Shown here one piece after another: positions 7,737 through 15,136 of a DNA stretch of 34,775 nucleotides (positions within the stretch are counted from its first letter, which is position 1; every line of letters begins with the position of its first letter). This stretch comes from Lachnospiraceae bacterium (lineage in GTDB: Bacteria > Bacillota > Clostridia > Lachnospirales > Lachnospiraceae), in assembly GCA_024694965.1 (NCBI GenBank), contig JAILJC010000018.1:1-34775 (forward strand). Reading direction: 5' to 3'. Position numbers and translations under genes: made by a program. The notes under the pieces were generated by a model. It did not search any database, had not been told where the DNA came from, and was given only the letters and a program-made list of their open reading frames with translations.

Positions 7737-9688
7737 CGTTGCACCTGCTTCTGCATGAATTCGATAAAGCTCCTCTCAGGCAGCGGCCGGCAGAAATAAT
7801 AACCCTGCAGATATTCACAGCCCTGGATATAATCGGCACCGAGATCGGTGAATTTCTGAACGACCTTTTCCTCCTCAACACCCTCGACCAGCACCTTCTT
7901 ACCCATCTGCTTAAGCATCTTTATAGTTTCCTGTACCATGATGCACATCTGGGGATCATCTATTCCGTCAACAAACGTCTTATCAAGCTTCACTATCTCT
8001 ACGGGAAGCGTTGTAACACGTCTTACATTTGAATAACCCGTCCCGTAATCATCCAGTGAAAAACGGACACCTATATCGCTCAGCCTGTTTATGTTCTGAT
8101 CAACCACGTCAGGATCGAAATCAACAGCCGATTCCGTGATCTCAAGACTTAACATGGAGGGATTGAGCTTGTACTTTTTAAGAAGCCTTTCAACCTTTTC
8201 GACAAGGTTCATCTCAATACACTGGGAAGTTGACATGTTAACTTCAATACACTCAAGACCCAGACCTATAAAGTCGTTCATGGATATAAAGCGGCAAACG
8301 TCATCCAGGATAAAATCACCTATCGTATGTATGGCACCGCTTATCTCAGCCGCAGTTATAAAAAGTCCCGGCGATATCATGCCGTAAACCTCATCTCTCA
8401 TCCTGACAAAGGCCTCAGCCGCAACAAACCTCTTCTCGGTTATCGAATAGATCGGCTGATAATACATCTCAAAGCTCCTGCTCTTTATCGCACGGTCGAT
8501 GATATCGTCAAGCTGGCTCTTGATCTTGAAATCCCTCTCGTTTACGTAGTCGGGATAATGCATTACTTCCTTGGTTTCCGGAAGGATCATATGGAACGAG
8601 CTGCAGAAGGTATAGAGTGTATTGTAATTATCAATGTCCTCCGGACATCCCAAAATGCACAGACGTACGTCGGCAAGGACCGAAAAGTTCTTATGCATGA
8701 TCTTATCGAGAAAATGATCCCTTATCTTCTGTGCATAAAGCCTCATACTGTCATAATCGCCCGTTTCACTTATAAGAGCGAACAGTCCGTCATCAAGATA
8801 GTACAGTTCGTCTCCCACCGATGACTGTCTTGCAAGCTGCCTTAATATCTCGGACTGCTCCTTTAAGAAATCATTAAGCTGCTCCTGCCCCAAGTACATC
8901 CTGATATTCATGTAGTTAACGAACTTGATGAGCAGTATATTGGTAGGTATTCCCGTTGACAGTACTTTTTTGACATGCTCATGTGCCGCACTGTATTTGC
9001 GCGCTCCGGTCACGGGATCCAGCAGTTCCTCCTCGCGCCTTATGATAAGGCTGAACAAAAGTAACGCGATGGATATCATGAACATCTCAATAAGATGATT
9101 GGGAAGCACCGCCTGAATACCTATACCCAGTGCCGATATAGGGAACAGAAGGACCATTACGATAAGCTTGTCACGCTTTATTATGGCCCTGAATTTATGA
9201 AGTATACCGATCTCATATATCATATATGAGACAGCGATAATGTAGAATATGATGATTCCGGACCGGCGCTGGTACTCCGCATTCTCTGTAACGTAAAACA
9301 CCCACGGATATGCGACATTCGAAAGAAGTACGACCGCATTTACCACCATCCCGGCTATCCACAGTCTCTTTAAGAGCTTGTTACGTACAAACTCATGCCA
9401 CATACCGATGTTCGAAAAGATAAACGGCAGATATACCGGAAGGATCAGGTTGTGGGTTCCGAAATATATATACTGCCACATGTATTCAGTGGTCCTGCTA
9501 ACCTCACCTGTAACACCCTGGTTCTGAATATAAGCCCCGAAAAAATCCGAAACGGAAGAAGCCATCATCATAAAAAGGAGCAGATAAAACAATCCGTTGG
9601 TCCTTCCGTGGTACATCTTCTTTAACAGGCAGGATAACAAAACCAGCGATATGATAAGGATGGCACATATGTCATAATACACTATCAT
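7733..9688 (-). CDS. Membrane EAL-domain protein (putative c-di-GMP phosphodiesterase) with catalytic-loop duplication
   Basis: 651 residues. Residues 1-216 contain about seven hydrophobic helices, 225-370 a degenerate GGDEF-like domain (YLDDGLFAL where GGDEF should be), 395-651 an EAL domain. EAL catalytic residues seem present: Glu425 (motif reads EAF, not EAL), Asn484, Glu516, Asp546/Asp547 (DDYGTGYSN), Lys567, Glu602. The usual DYxQGYYF stretch carries an extra six residues: GADYIQ (617-622) is followed by GCEYLQ (623-628) and GYYF, so the conserved Gln occurs twice. It is a paralogue of the next gene upstream, with the same length and layout. Starts and stops overlap both neighbours by 4 bp. 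Likely to degrade or sense c-di-GMP at the membrane; activity is uncertain given the insertion. Confidence 0.9.
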   Translation of the reverse strand: MIVYYDICAILIISLVLLSCLLKKMYHGRTNGLFYLLLFMMMASSVSDFFGAYIQNQGVTGEVSRTTEYMWQYIYFGTHNLILPVYLPFIFSNIGMWHEFVRNKLLKRLWIAGMVVNAVVLLSNVAYPWVFYVTENAEYQRRSGIIIFYIIAVSYMIYEIGILHKFRAIIKRDKLIVMVLLFPISALGIGIQAVLPNHLIEMFMISIALLLFSLIIRREEELLDPVTGARKYSAAHEHVKKVLSTGIPTNILLIKFVNYMNIRMYLGQEQLNDFLKEQSEILRQLARQSSVGDELYYLDDGLFALISETGDYDSMRLYAQKIRDHFLDKIMHKNFSVLADVRLCILGCPEDIDNYNTLYTFCSSFHMILPETKEVMHYPDYVNERDFKIKSQLDDIIDRAIKSRSFEMYYQPIYSITEKRFVAAEAFVRMRDEVYGMISPGLFITAAEISGAIHTIGDFILDDVCRFISMNDFIGLGLECIEVNMSTSQCIEMNLVEKVERLLKKYKLNPSMLSLEITESAVDFDPDVVDQNINRLSDIGVRFSLDDYGTGYSNVRRVTTLPVEIVKLDKTFVDGIDDPQMCIMVQETIKMLKQMGKKVLVEGVEEEKVVQKFTDLGADYIQGCEYLQGYYFCRPLPERSFIEFMQKQVQR

Positions 9689-11640
9689 AGATGCGATACC
9701 CTCCCGGAATTATGCTCGTTTACGAATTTAATGAATTCGGCCTGTTCAAGGGGCTTGGAAAAATAGAAGCCCTGTATATAATCACAGCCAAGATCTATGA
9801 AGCGGTCAAGCGTGCGCTTATCCTCGACACCCTCGACCAGTATCTTCTTGTTCATCCTCTTTAACATGTTCACGGTATTTACAATGGCTATCCACATCTT
9901 TGGATCGTCCATCTCATCAACAAAGCTCTTGTCAAACTTGACTATGTCAAACGGAAGCGATACGACCCTCTTGATATTAGAATATCCGGTACCGTAATCA
10001 TCAAGCGAAAACTTATATCCCATATTCCAGAGCCTGAAGATGTTTTCATCAGTGATCTTCGGATCATAATCAGCAGCCGTCTCGGTTATCTCAAGGTTTA
10101 TCTGCGATGGCTTTACACTGTATTTATCGGCAAGGCCTTTTATCTTGTCGGTGAGCCCCGGCTCGATGCACTGCGCTACCGAAAGGTTTATCTCGATATA
10201 CTTAAGTCCGCTTCCGGCAAAATCACCCCTGCGTATAAACCTTATAACATCCTCCAGGACAAAATCACCTATATCATGTATGGCGCCGCTGTTCTCTGCC
10301 GCAGGTATGAACAATGCGGGGGATATATATCCGTACTCCTCGTCAAACAGCCTTATGAGTGCTTCTCCCGAAACGAACTTATCATCTTTAACCGAATATA
10401 TCGGCTGATAGAACATGCGGAAACTGTTCTCTTCTATGCCTCTCTTTATTATATTATCTATCTCGCTCTTCATCCTGTAATCCTGGGAATCAAGGATCTC
10501 GGACAGGATGATGATCTTGTCCATCGGGGGGATCGTCCTGTGGAACATGTTAACAAAACTCATCAGCGAACTGTACGACTGGATATCATTGGGGGTCCTT
10601 GCAAGACACACCTTGGCATCAAGACGTATCTCAAGGTTGTTTATCGTAAAGCTTTCCTTCATATACGAAACAACAAGCCGTCCCATATCGAGTGTCTGAT
10701 CATACTTGTCCGCTTCCGTAACTATCGCAAAAACACCCCTTCCGTTGTAGTAAACATCGGTGTAGAGGTTGATTATCTTTCCCATCTGGATAAACTTGGC
10801 CCCCGTCCTCTGCAGGGCTGCATTGTAGATTTCAAGTCCAAGGTTAAGCCTTAAGGCTCTATGATTGGTTATCTTGACAAGGAGTAAGTTTGTAGGACGT
10901 CCTACAGCGTATGCCCGCCGCATGTCAATGAAGAATCCGTTCTGGCTCAAAGTGCCCACAACGGCATCAACAACTTCTTCAGGACGCTGTATGGCAGTTG
11001 CCGTCATGAATATGGTAAGTGCAAGGGCAAGTACCTCAACCCTCATTTCGGGCTTGATACGCTGGGCAATAACTGCGATCATATTAAATACGCCAAACGA
11101 AAGCAGCATCAGGAATTCCGCCTTGCGTACCGTATTTCTGTAATGTATGGTGATCGAAAAGATGACTGTTAAATAAATTGCCGCTATAACATAGATTATT
11201 ACGATGGCGGGGCCCCTGTGATATACGCCCCCGGCATCAACATAAAATATTAGGGGATGGAAACAGTTAACGATCATACCGATCGTCATTACCGTATAAG
11301 GAACAACCACAACCCAGAAATGAATGCCCTTGTTTTTTAAAAGATACCACACCCCGAAATACGAATACAGGAACAAAAGATATGCGGGAGTAGTAAGGTT
11401 CCTTATCAGATAAAAAAAGGTATTTGAAACAAACTGAACCGTCGCATTTGACGGAAGCTGTTCGACATAAGTACCGAACAGGCTGTCATATACATCCAAA
11501 AGACCCGATATGATCACCAATGCCGCGATAAGCAGTATGAGGCGGTTGGTACGTCCCTTTGTATACCTGCGTATAACCAGGTACAAAAGCACGGTAAGCG
11601 CCAGCACTATCGCACATATATCGAAATTAATAATACGCAT
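9685..11640 (-). CDS. Membrane EAL-domain protein (c-di-GMP phosphodiesterase)
   Basis: 651 residues with the same plan as its downstream neighbour: about seven hydrophobic helices (1-216), a degenerate GGDEF-like domain (225-375; YNGRGVFAI at the active-site position, so no cyclase activity expected), then EAL (397-651). The EAL signature is complete: Glu426-Ala-Leu, Asn485, Glu517, Asp547/Asp548 in DDYGTGYSN, Lys568, Glu603, Gln623 in GCDYIQGFYF. This is therefore the more likely active phosphodiesterase of the pair. GGAG lies 8 nt before the ATG, 11 nt past the stop of the GGDEF gene. The membrane part could sense an external or membrane signal; no known ligand-binding motif is apparent to me. 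Confidence 0.92.
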   Translation of the reverse strand: MRIINFDICAIVLALTVLLYLVIRRYTKGRTNRLILLIAALVIISGLLDVYDSLFGTYVEQLPSNATVQFVSNTFFYLIRNLTTPAYLLFLYSYFGVWYLLKNKGIHFWVVVVPYTVMTIGMIVNCFHPLIFYVDAGGVYHRGPAIVIIYVIAAIYLTVIFSITIHYRNTVRKAEFLMLLSFGVFNMIAVIAQRIKPEMRVEVLALALTIFMTATAIQRPEEVVDAVVGTLSQNGFFIDMRRAYAVGRPTNLLLVKITNHRALRLNLGLEIYNAALQRTGAKFIQMGKIINLYTDVYYNGRGVFAIVTEADKYDQTLDMGRLVVSYMKESFTINNLEIRLDAKVCLARTPNDIQSYSSLMSFVNMFHRTIPPMDKIIILSEILDSQDYRMKSEIDNIIKRGIEENSFRMFYQPIYSVKDDKFVSGEALIRLFDEEYGYISPALFIPAAENSGAIHDIGDFVLEDVIRFIRRGDFAGSGLKYIEINLSVAQCIEPGLTDKIKGLADKYSVKPSQINLEITETAADYDPKITDENIFRLWNMGYKFSLDDYGTGYSNIKRVVSLPFDIVKFDKSFVDEMDDPKMWIAIVNTVNMLKRMNKKILVEGVEDKRTLDRFIDLGCDYIQGFYFSKPLEQAEFIKFVNEHNSGRVSHL

Positions 11641-11651
11641 TTTACACTCCG

Positions 11652-13982
11652 TTAGCCTTTTTCGTCTTTGATGCGCAGGCTTCCTTTGGGGGTTAAACGC
11701 GGTTCCACGGCCCGTACCGCCGAACCTATAAGCCCCGATATATCAGATCCCTTATCGCATATGAATTCATATGCTTCGAGAGACATTTCAACATCAAAAG
11801 GATCCACGGAAGATCCGTTGTATTTCTCAAGCCTTCCGTTGACCGAATTCCTTATATTCTCAATCATATCATATTTATCGCAAAGTATCACGGAAATAAA
11901 TTCATCGTCACCTATGCGCCCGACGGGATTTTCCTCTCCCATAACGGTACTGAGTTCGCATGCCACTGCTTTTAAAGCCCTGTCGCCCGCTTCATGACCG
12001 TACTGTCCGTTGATCTTGCTTAAATAGCTCACATCGGCGAGTATGATATAAGCTTTCCGTCCGGCATTCTTTGAAATGATCGAAGCAAGGCGCTTTACAA
12101 ATCCGCAGCCGTTAAGTATACCTGTAAGATCGTCCCGCTCCGAAACATAATCAAGTACGTTTTCCGTCTCCTTAAGCTGCTCGATCGCATCCTGCGCCAT
12201 ATAACTCATATCCCTGAAATTAAACAGAGCGCCGATCTGCAGGGTACACATCATGGCAAAGAATATATCTTTTTTATCGATCTCATATAAGATGATACCG
12301 TACTGCCTGTTGCCCGAACATATGACAAATGCGGAATAATTGGCAAGCTCAGACGAATCAAGGACCGAACTTATACCGTTTTCCGTGTCAATATTTATTC
12401 CGTTCTGCCTAAGATAAACATTAAGGCCGTTTTTATCAAAACGTCCGGCGTAATGTATGGATGCGGGCTTCGGCGGAAGCTGGCCCGCCCTGTATACGAC
12501 CGGCTTGTGGAAGATAAATATATGCGCCGAGGCAACATTCATTCCGCGAAGCCTCCGCATTATATACGTGATAACATCAACTTCGGTTTTATTCGTCTCC
12601 AGAAGATCCTTCGTAAACAGGGGGATGAACCACAGCTGTTCCTTCCTCTGGTTTCCGACATCACGCATATGTGCGATCTCAGCCTCTTTAAGATGCTTCA
12701 TCGCATCTATCATTATGGATGTAAGCTTAGCCCTTTCCCTTCCGTGCGGGATCATATACATAATGTCTTCAAGTATCATGGTGGTCTTCTCTGTCACCAT
12801 CCTGTTTGAAATATACTTAAACTCAGTCAGCCGCATAATATGATCGGCAACAGCAGCGATCGTATCGTCAATATCCTCATACGGCGTTGTCAGCCTTGAA
12901 AGGATAAACGTAAACATTTCGGAATAAGCCCTCGCGAACTCGAACTTCTCACTTTCATACGGAAGGAAAGAAAAAATATCATTAACGGCAGCCGTCGTGT
13001 TTTTATCGAGATAACCCTTAACCTTAGCCAATACGGTGCCATCGGTTTTGCCGGGAACATTCTTTATACGGCCCGGAGTCCTTTTGTTTACACATCCGCA
13101 TGAACTGCGTTTTACCATTTTACATGGTATTTTTGAACCGCCTATCTTTAAGCCCTTTGCTATCTTAATGGCCTTCTTTACCGCCTCGCTCCCGAAGCCG
13201 TAGCTGTCATACATTACGCCCGTAAGTCCCGGAGTCATCGGATGTGAAAGCCCAAGGTCATCAAACCCTGTCACCGCAAGATCCTTGCCGATGACTATAC
13301 CCCTCTTGTTGCATGCCCTGTAAACGATCCTTGCATAAGAATCACAGCTGCAGACAAGCGCATCCATGTACGGAAAATCATCAAAGACCGCATTGATCCT
13401 GCGCTCTTCGTTATCTATCGAATCGCAGATGACGATCTGGTCAGACGTATATGTGAGTGCGTGCGCGTTCATGGTATCCTTGAAGGCACGCAGCCTTTCC
13501 TTGAAATCATATTCTTCCGGGTCACCCGAAACATATACGAGGAATGTACATCCGTGATCCACTATAAGATGCTCGACGCATTCGCACATCGCCTGATAGC
13601 TGTCTGCAACCTGATATGCTATGGACGGTTTTCCGGGAACCGTCTCAAGCACCAGCATGGGAATGTCCCTGTAGCGTTCGGTAAGTGCATTGATATCCGG
13701 AAGGATCCTCGAGCGTTTCATTGATCCGCTGACTATGATAAGAGAATCGGGCTTAATAAGTTCCGCATAATCAAACACAGAATCCAGCTGGTCGACATAC
13801 TCGCTGTCTATATCGTCACCCGTATAATACATCTCCTCTCCGGGGGACTGCGGCCCGAGAAGATACACCAGGTTTATGTTCTCTTCCCTGGCAGTATCAT
13901 ACATTCCGCTGTACATCGCCTCCGAAAAATCGGAATTTACATCGCGCATCATTACCGCGATCGTCATCCTTTTATCATCCAT
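11652..13982 (-). CDS. LacI-type ligand-binding domain fused to GGDEF domain (atypical GDDEF site)
   Basis: 776 residues. Residues about 5-290 look like a LacI/periplasmic-binding-protein-like sensor domain (TIAVMMRDVNSDFSEAMYSG at the start; VTGFDDLGLSHPMTPGLTGV at 237-256, a typical LacI-family segment), followed by an SCGC motif at 294-297. There is no helix-turn-helix, signal peptide or membrane helix, so it should be cytoplasmic. Residues 300-600 are helical/GAF-like linker of unclear fold. The C-terminus (610-776) is GGDEF-type: DDLTGILN, metal Asp650, nucleotide-binding Asn658 and Asp667 (YGHEAGD) kept, but the signature is RIGDDEF (689-695), second Gly replaced by Asp, and the usual DxD..K positions are altered. 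Cyclase activity is therefore uncertain. First gene after rimM, 18 nt away, with GAGAGG upstream of the ATG. Confidence 0.9.
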   Translation of the reverse strand: MDDKRMTIAVMMRDVNSDFSEAMYSGMYDTAREENINLVYLLGPQSPGEEMYYTGDDIDSEYVDQLDSVFDYAELIKPDSLIIVSGSMKRSRILPDINALTERYRDIPMLVLETVPGKPSIAYQVADSYQAMCECVEHLIVDHGCTFLVYVSGDPEEYDFKERLRAFKDTMNAHALTYTSDQIVICDSIDNEERRINAVFDDFPYMDALVCSCDSYARIVYRACNKRGIVIGKDLAVTGFDDLGLSHPMTPGLTGVMYDSYGFGSEAVKKAIKIAKGLKIGGSKIPCKMVKRSSCGCVNKRTPGRIKNVPGKTDGTVLAKVKGYLDKNTTAAVNDIFSFLPYESEKFEFARAYSEMFTFILSRLTTPYEDIDDTIAAVADHIMRLTEFKYISNRMVTEKTTMILEDIMYMIPHGRERAKLTSIMIDAMKHLKEAEIAHMRDVGNQRKEQLWFIPLFTKDLLETNKTEVDVITYIMRRLRGMNVASAHIFIFHKPVVYRAGQLPPKPASIHYAGRFDKNGLNVYLRQNGINIDTENGISSVLDSSELANYSAFVICSGNRQYGIILYEIDKKDIFFAMMCTLQIGALFNFRDMSYMAQDAIEQLKETENVLDYVSERDDLTGILNGCGFVKRLASIISKNAGRKAYIILADVSYLSKINGQYGHEAGDRALKAVACELSTVMGEENPVGRIGDDEFISVILCDKYDMIENIRNSVNGRLEKYNGSSVDPFDVEMSLEAYEFICDKGSDISGLIGSAVRAVEPRLTPKGSLRIKDEKG

Positions 13983-14000
13983 AACAACATATCCTCTCGC

Positions 14001-14504
14001 TTACAGCCCTTTAAGCACATGTACCTTCATAACGTTGTCTGCCGTATCTACCGACAGAATGCACTGCTTAATGGCAGGAAGGAGCAGTTCATCCCCTTCA
14101 TCGCGTTTTATAACATAAACATCATTGGCACCGGTTTCCATGACATCCTTAAGCTCACCTATCCTGCCTCCTTCTTCATCAACAACTTCCATCCCGATAA
14201 GATCGGCGATAAAGTATTCATCGGCACTTAGCTTAACGGCATTTTCCCTTGTCACATAGATACTCCTGCCCTTGTATTTTTCAATATCATTTATACTGTC
14301 ATAATCTTTAAACTTGACTATCACAAACTGCTTAAAAAACTTAACCCCTTCGATCGTAAGATCGATGAATCCGCTGCCGCTGTCCAAAAGCACGTTTTTA
14401 AGTTTTTTAAACCTCTTTGCATCATCTGTTGTCGGAAATACTTTCATCTCCCCGTGGACACCGTGTGTCGAACTGAGTATCCCGACCTGAAGCTTATCTT
14501 CCAT
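14001..14504 (-). CDS. rimM: Ribosome maturation factor RimM
   Basis: 16S rRNA processing factor that binds ribosomal protein S19 and helps 30S head maturation. I choose the ATG at 14502-14504 (MEDKLQVGILSSTHGVHGEM), giving 167 residues: AAGGGG lies 6 nt upstream, and the region before it holds the promoter, so the longer reading frame beginning at 14531 would start at or before the transcript's 5' end. N-terminal RimM barrel (THGVHGEMKVFPTTDD) and C-terminal PRC-barrel (IADLIGMEVVDEEGGRIGEL) are both visible. It is separated from khpA by a terminator and followed by the sensor-GGDEF gene instead of the usual trmD-rplS. Confidence 0.95.
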   Translation of the reverse strand: MEDKLQVGILSSTHGVHGEMKVFPTTDDAKRFKKLKNVLLDSGSGFIDLTIEGVKFFKQFVIVKFKDYDSINDIEKYKGRSIYVTRENAVKLSADEYFIADLIGMEVVDEEGGRIGELKDVMETGANDVYVIKRDEGDELLLPAIKQCILSVDTADNVMKVHVLKGL

Positions 14505-14535
14505 ATCCATCCCCTTAAAACAGACCATCACTTAT

Positions 14536-14564
14536 ACTATAACATTTATTGGATGTGATTTAAA
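14536..14564 (-). promoter_or_regulatory. Promoter of rimM and the c-di-GMP/ABC exporter genes
   Basis: Minus-strand TTTAAA (14559-14564), 17-bp spacer, TATAGT (14536-14541) with an extended -10 (TGTTATAGT). It begins just after the T-tract of the khpA terminator, so it restarts transcription for rimM and the six genes behind it. The -35 is weak (4/6); the extended -10 makes the call reasonable. Confidence 0.7.
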
Positions 14565-14565
14565 G

Positions 14566-14596
14566 AAAAAAAGGTCACGGGATTAAACCCGTGACC
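14566..14596 (-). terminator. Rho-independent terminator after khpA
   Basis: Minus strand: a perfect 9-bp stem GGTCACGGG / CCCGTGACC (arms at 14588-14596 and 14573-14581) with a 6-nt loop, followed by seven T. It lies 7 nt past the khpA stop codon. It ends the ylxM-ffh-rpsP-khpA transcript and insulates rimM. Confidence 0.92.
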
Positions 14597-14603
14597 CTTC
14601 AGA

Positions 14604-14846
14604 CTATTCCTGCGCGGTATCAACAATATCCACAATTACTTTCCGGCTTTCCTTCATCGATGCCGCTTTTACGACTGTCCTTAAAGCCTTCGCGATCCTG
14701 CCCTGCTTTCCGATCACCTTGCCCATATCGGACTGCGCAACCTTGAGCTCAACAACGATCGAGTTCGAATCCTCCTTTTGAGTGACCGTAACCTCATCCG
14801 GCTTCTCGACAAGAGACTTAGCGATTACTTCTACCAACTCTTTCAT
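14604..14846 (-). CDS. khpA: KH-domain RNA-binding protein KhpA
   Basis: 80-residue single KH-domain protein. The nucleic-acid-binding GxxG loop is GKQG at 46-49 within MGKVIGKQGR. In Firmicutes this protein pairs with KhpB/Jag and affects cell division, envelope growth and sRNA binding. GGAGG lies 6 nt before the ATG; it follows rpsP by 15 nt, its standard place in the ffh-rpsP-khpA-rimM cluster. Length and sequence are ordinary. Last gene of this transcript, closed by the strong terminator. Confidence 0.95.
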   Translation of the reverse strand: MKELVEVIAKSLVEKPDEVTVTQKEDSNSIVVELKVAQSDMGKVIGKQGRIAKALRTVVKAASMKESRKVIVDIVDTAQE

Positions 14847-14861
14847 GATCTACCTCCGAGA

Positions 14862-15107
14862 TTACTTTGATATTCCGGCATTCTTAAATATCCTGCTTAC
14901 GACCTCGGTAGGCTGTGCACCGTTTGCCAGCCACTTTTTAGCCAATTCTTCATTGACCTTGACTGTGCTGGGCTCAGTACTGGGATCATAGGTTCCGATC
15001 TCCTCGATGAACCTTCCGTCACGAGGGGACCTAGCATCAGCAACTATGATTCTATAGTAAGGTGCCTTCTTCTGTCCCATTCTTCTTAACCTGATCTTTA
15101 CTGCCAT
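14862..15107 (-). CDS. rpsP: 30S ribosomal protein S16
   Basis: 81 residues starting [20 protein letters not shown], unmistakable bS16. It binds 16S rRNA in the 30S body and is needed for assembly. GGAGGTG lies just before the ATG. It is 29 nt downstream of ffh and 15 nt upstream of khpA in one operon. Nothing unusual. Confidence 0.98.
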   Translation of the reverse strand: MAVKIRLRRMGQKKAPYYRIIVADARSPRDGRFIEEIGTYDPSTEPSTVKVNEELAKKWLANGAQPTEVVSRIFKNAGISK

Positions 15108-15136
15108 TTTTTCACCTCCGTTAAATTATTATTTAT

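Noticed and set aside
14504-14531. Longer N-terminus for rimM
   Set aside because: The 14531 start would lie at or upstream of the predicted transcript start. AAGGGG is well placed for the ATG at 14502-14504, and that start gives the family N-terminus.
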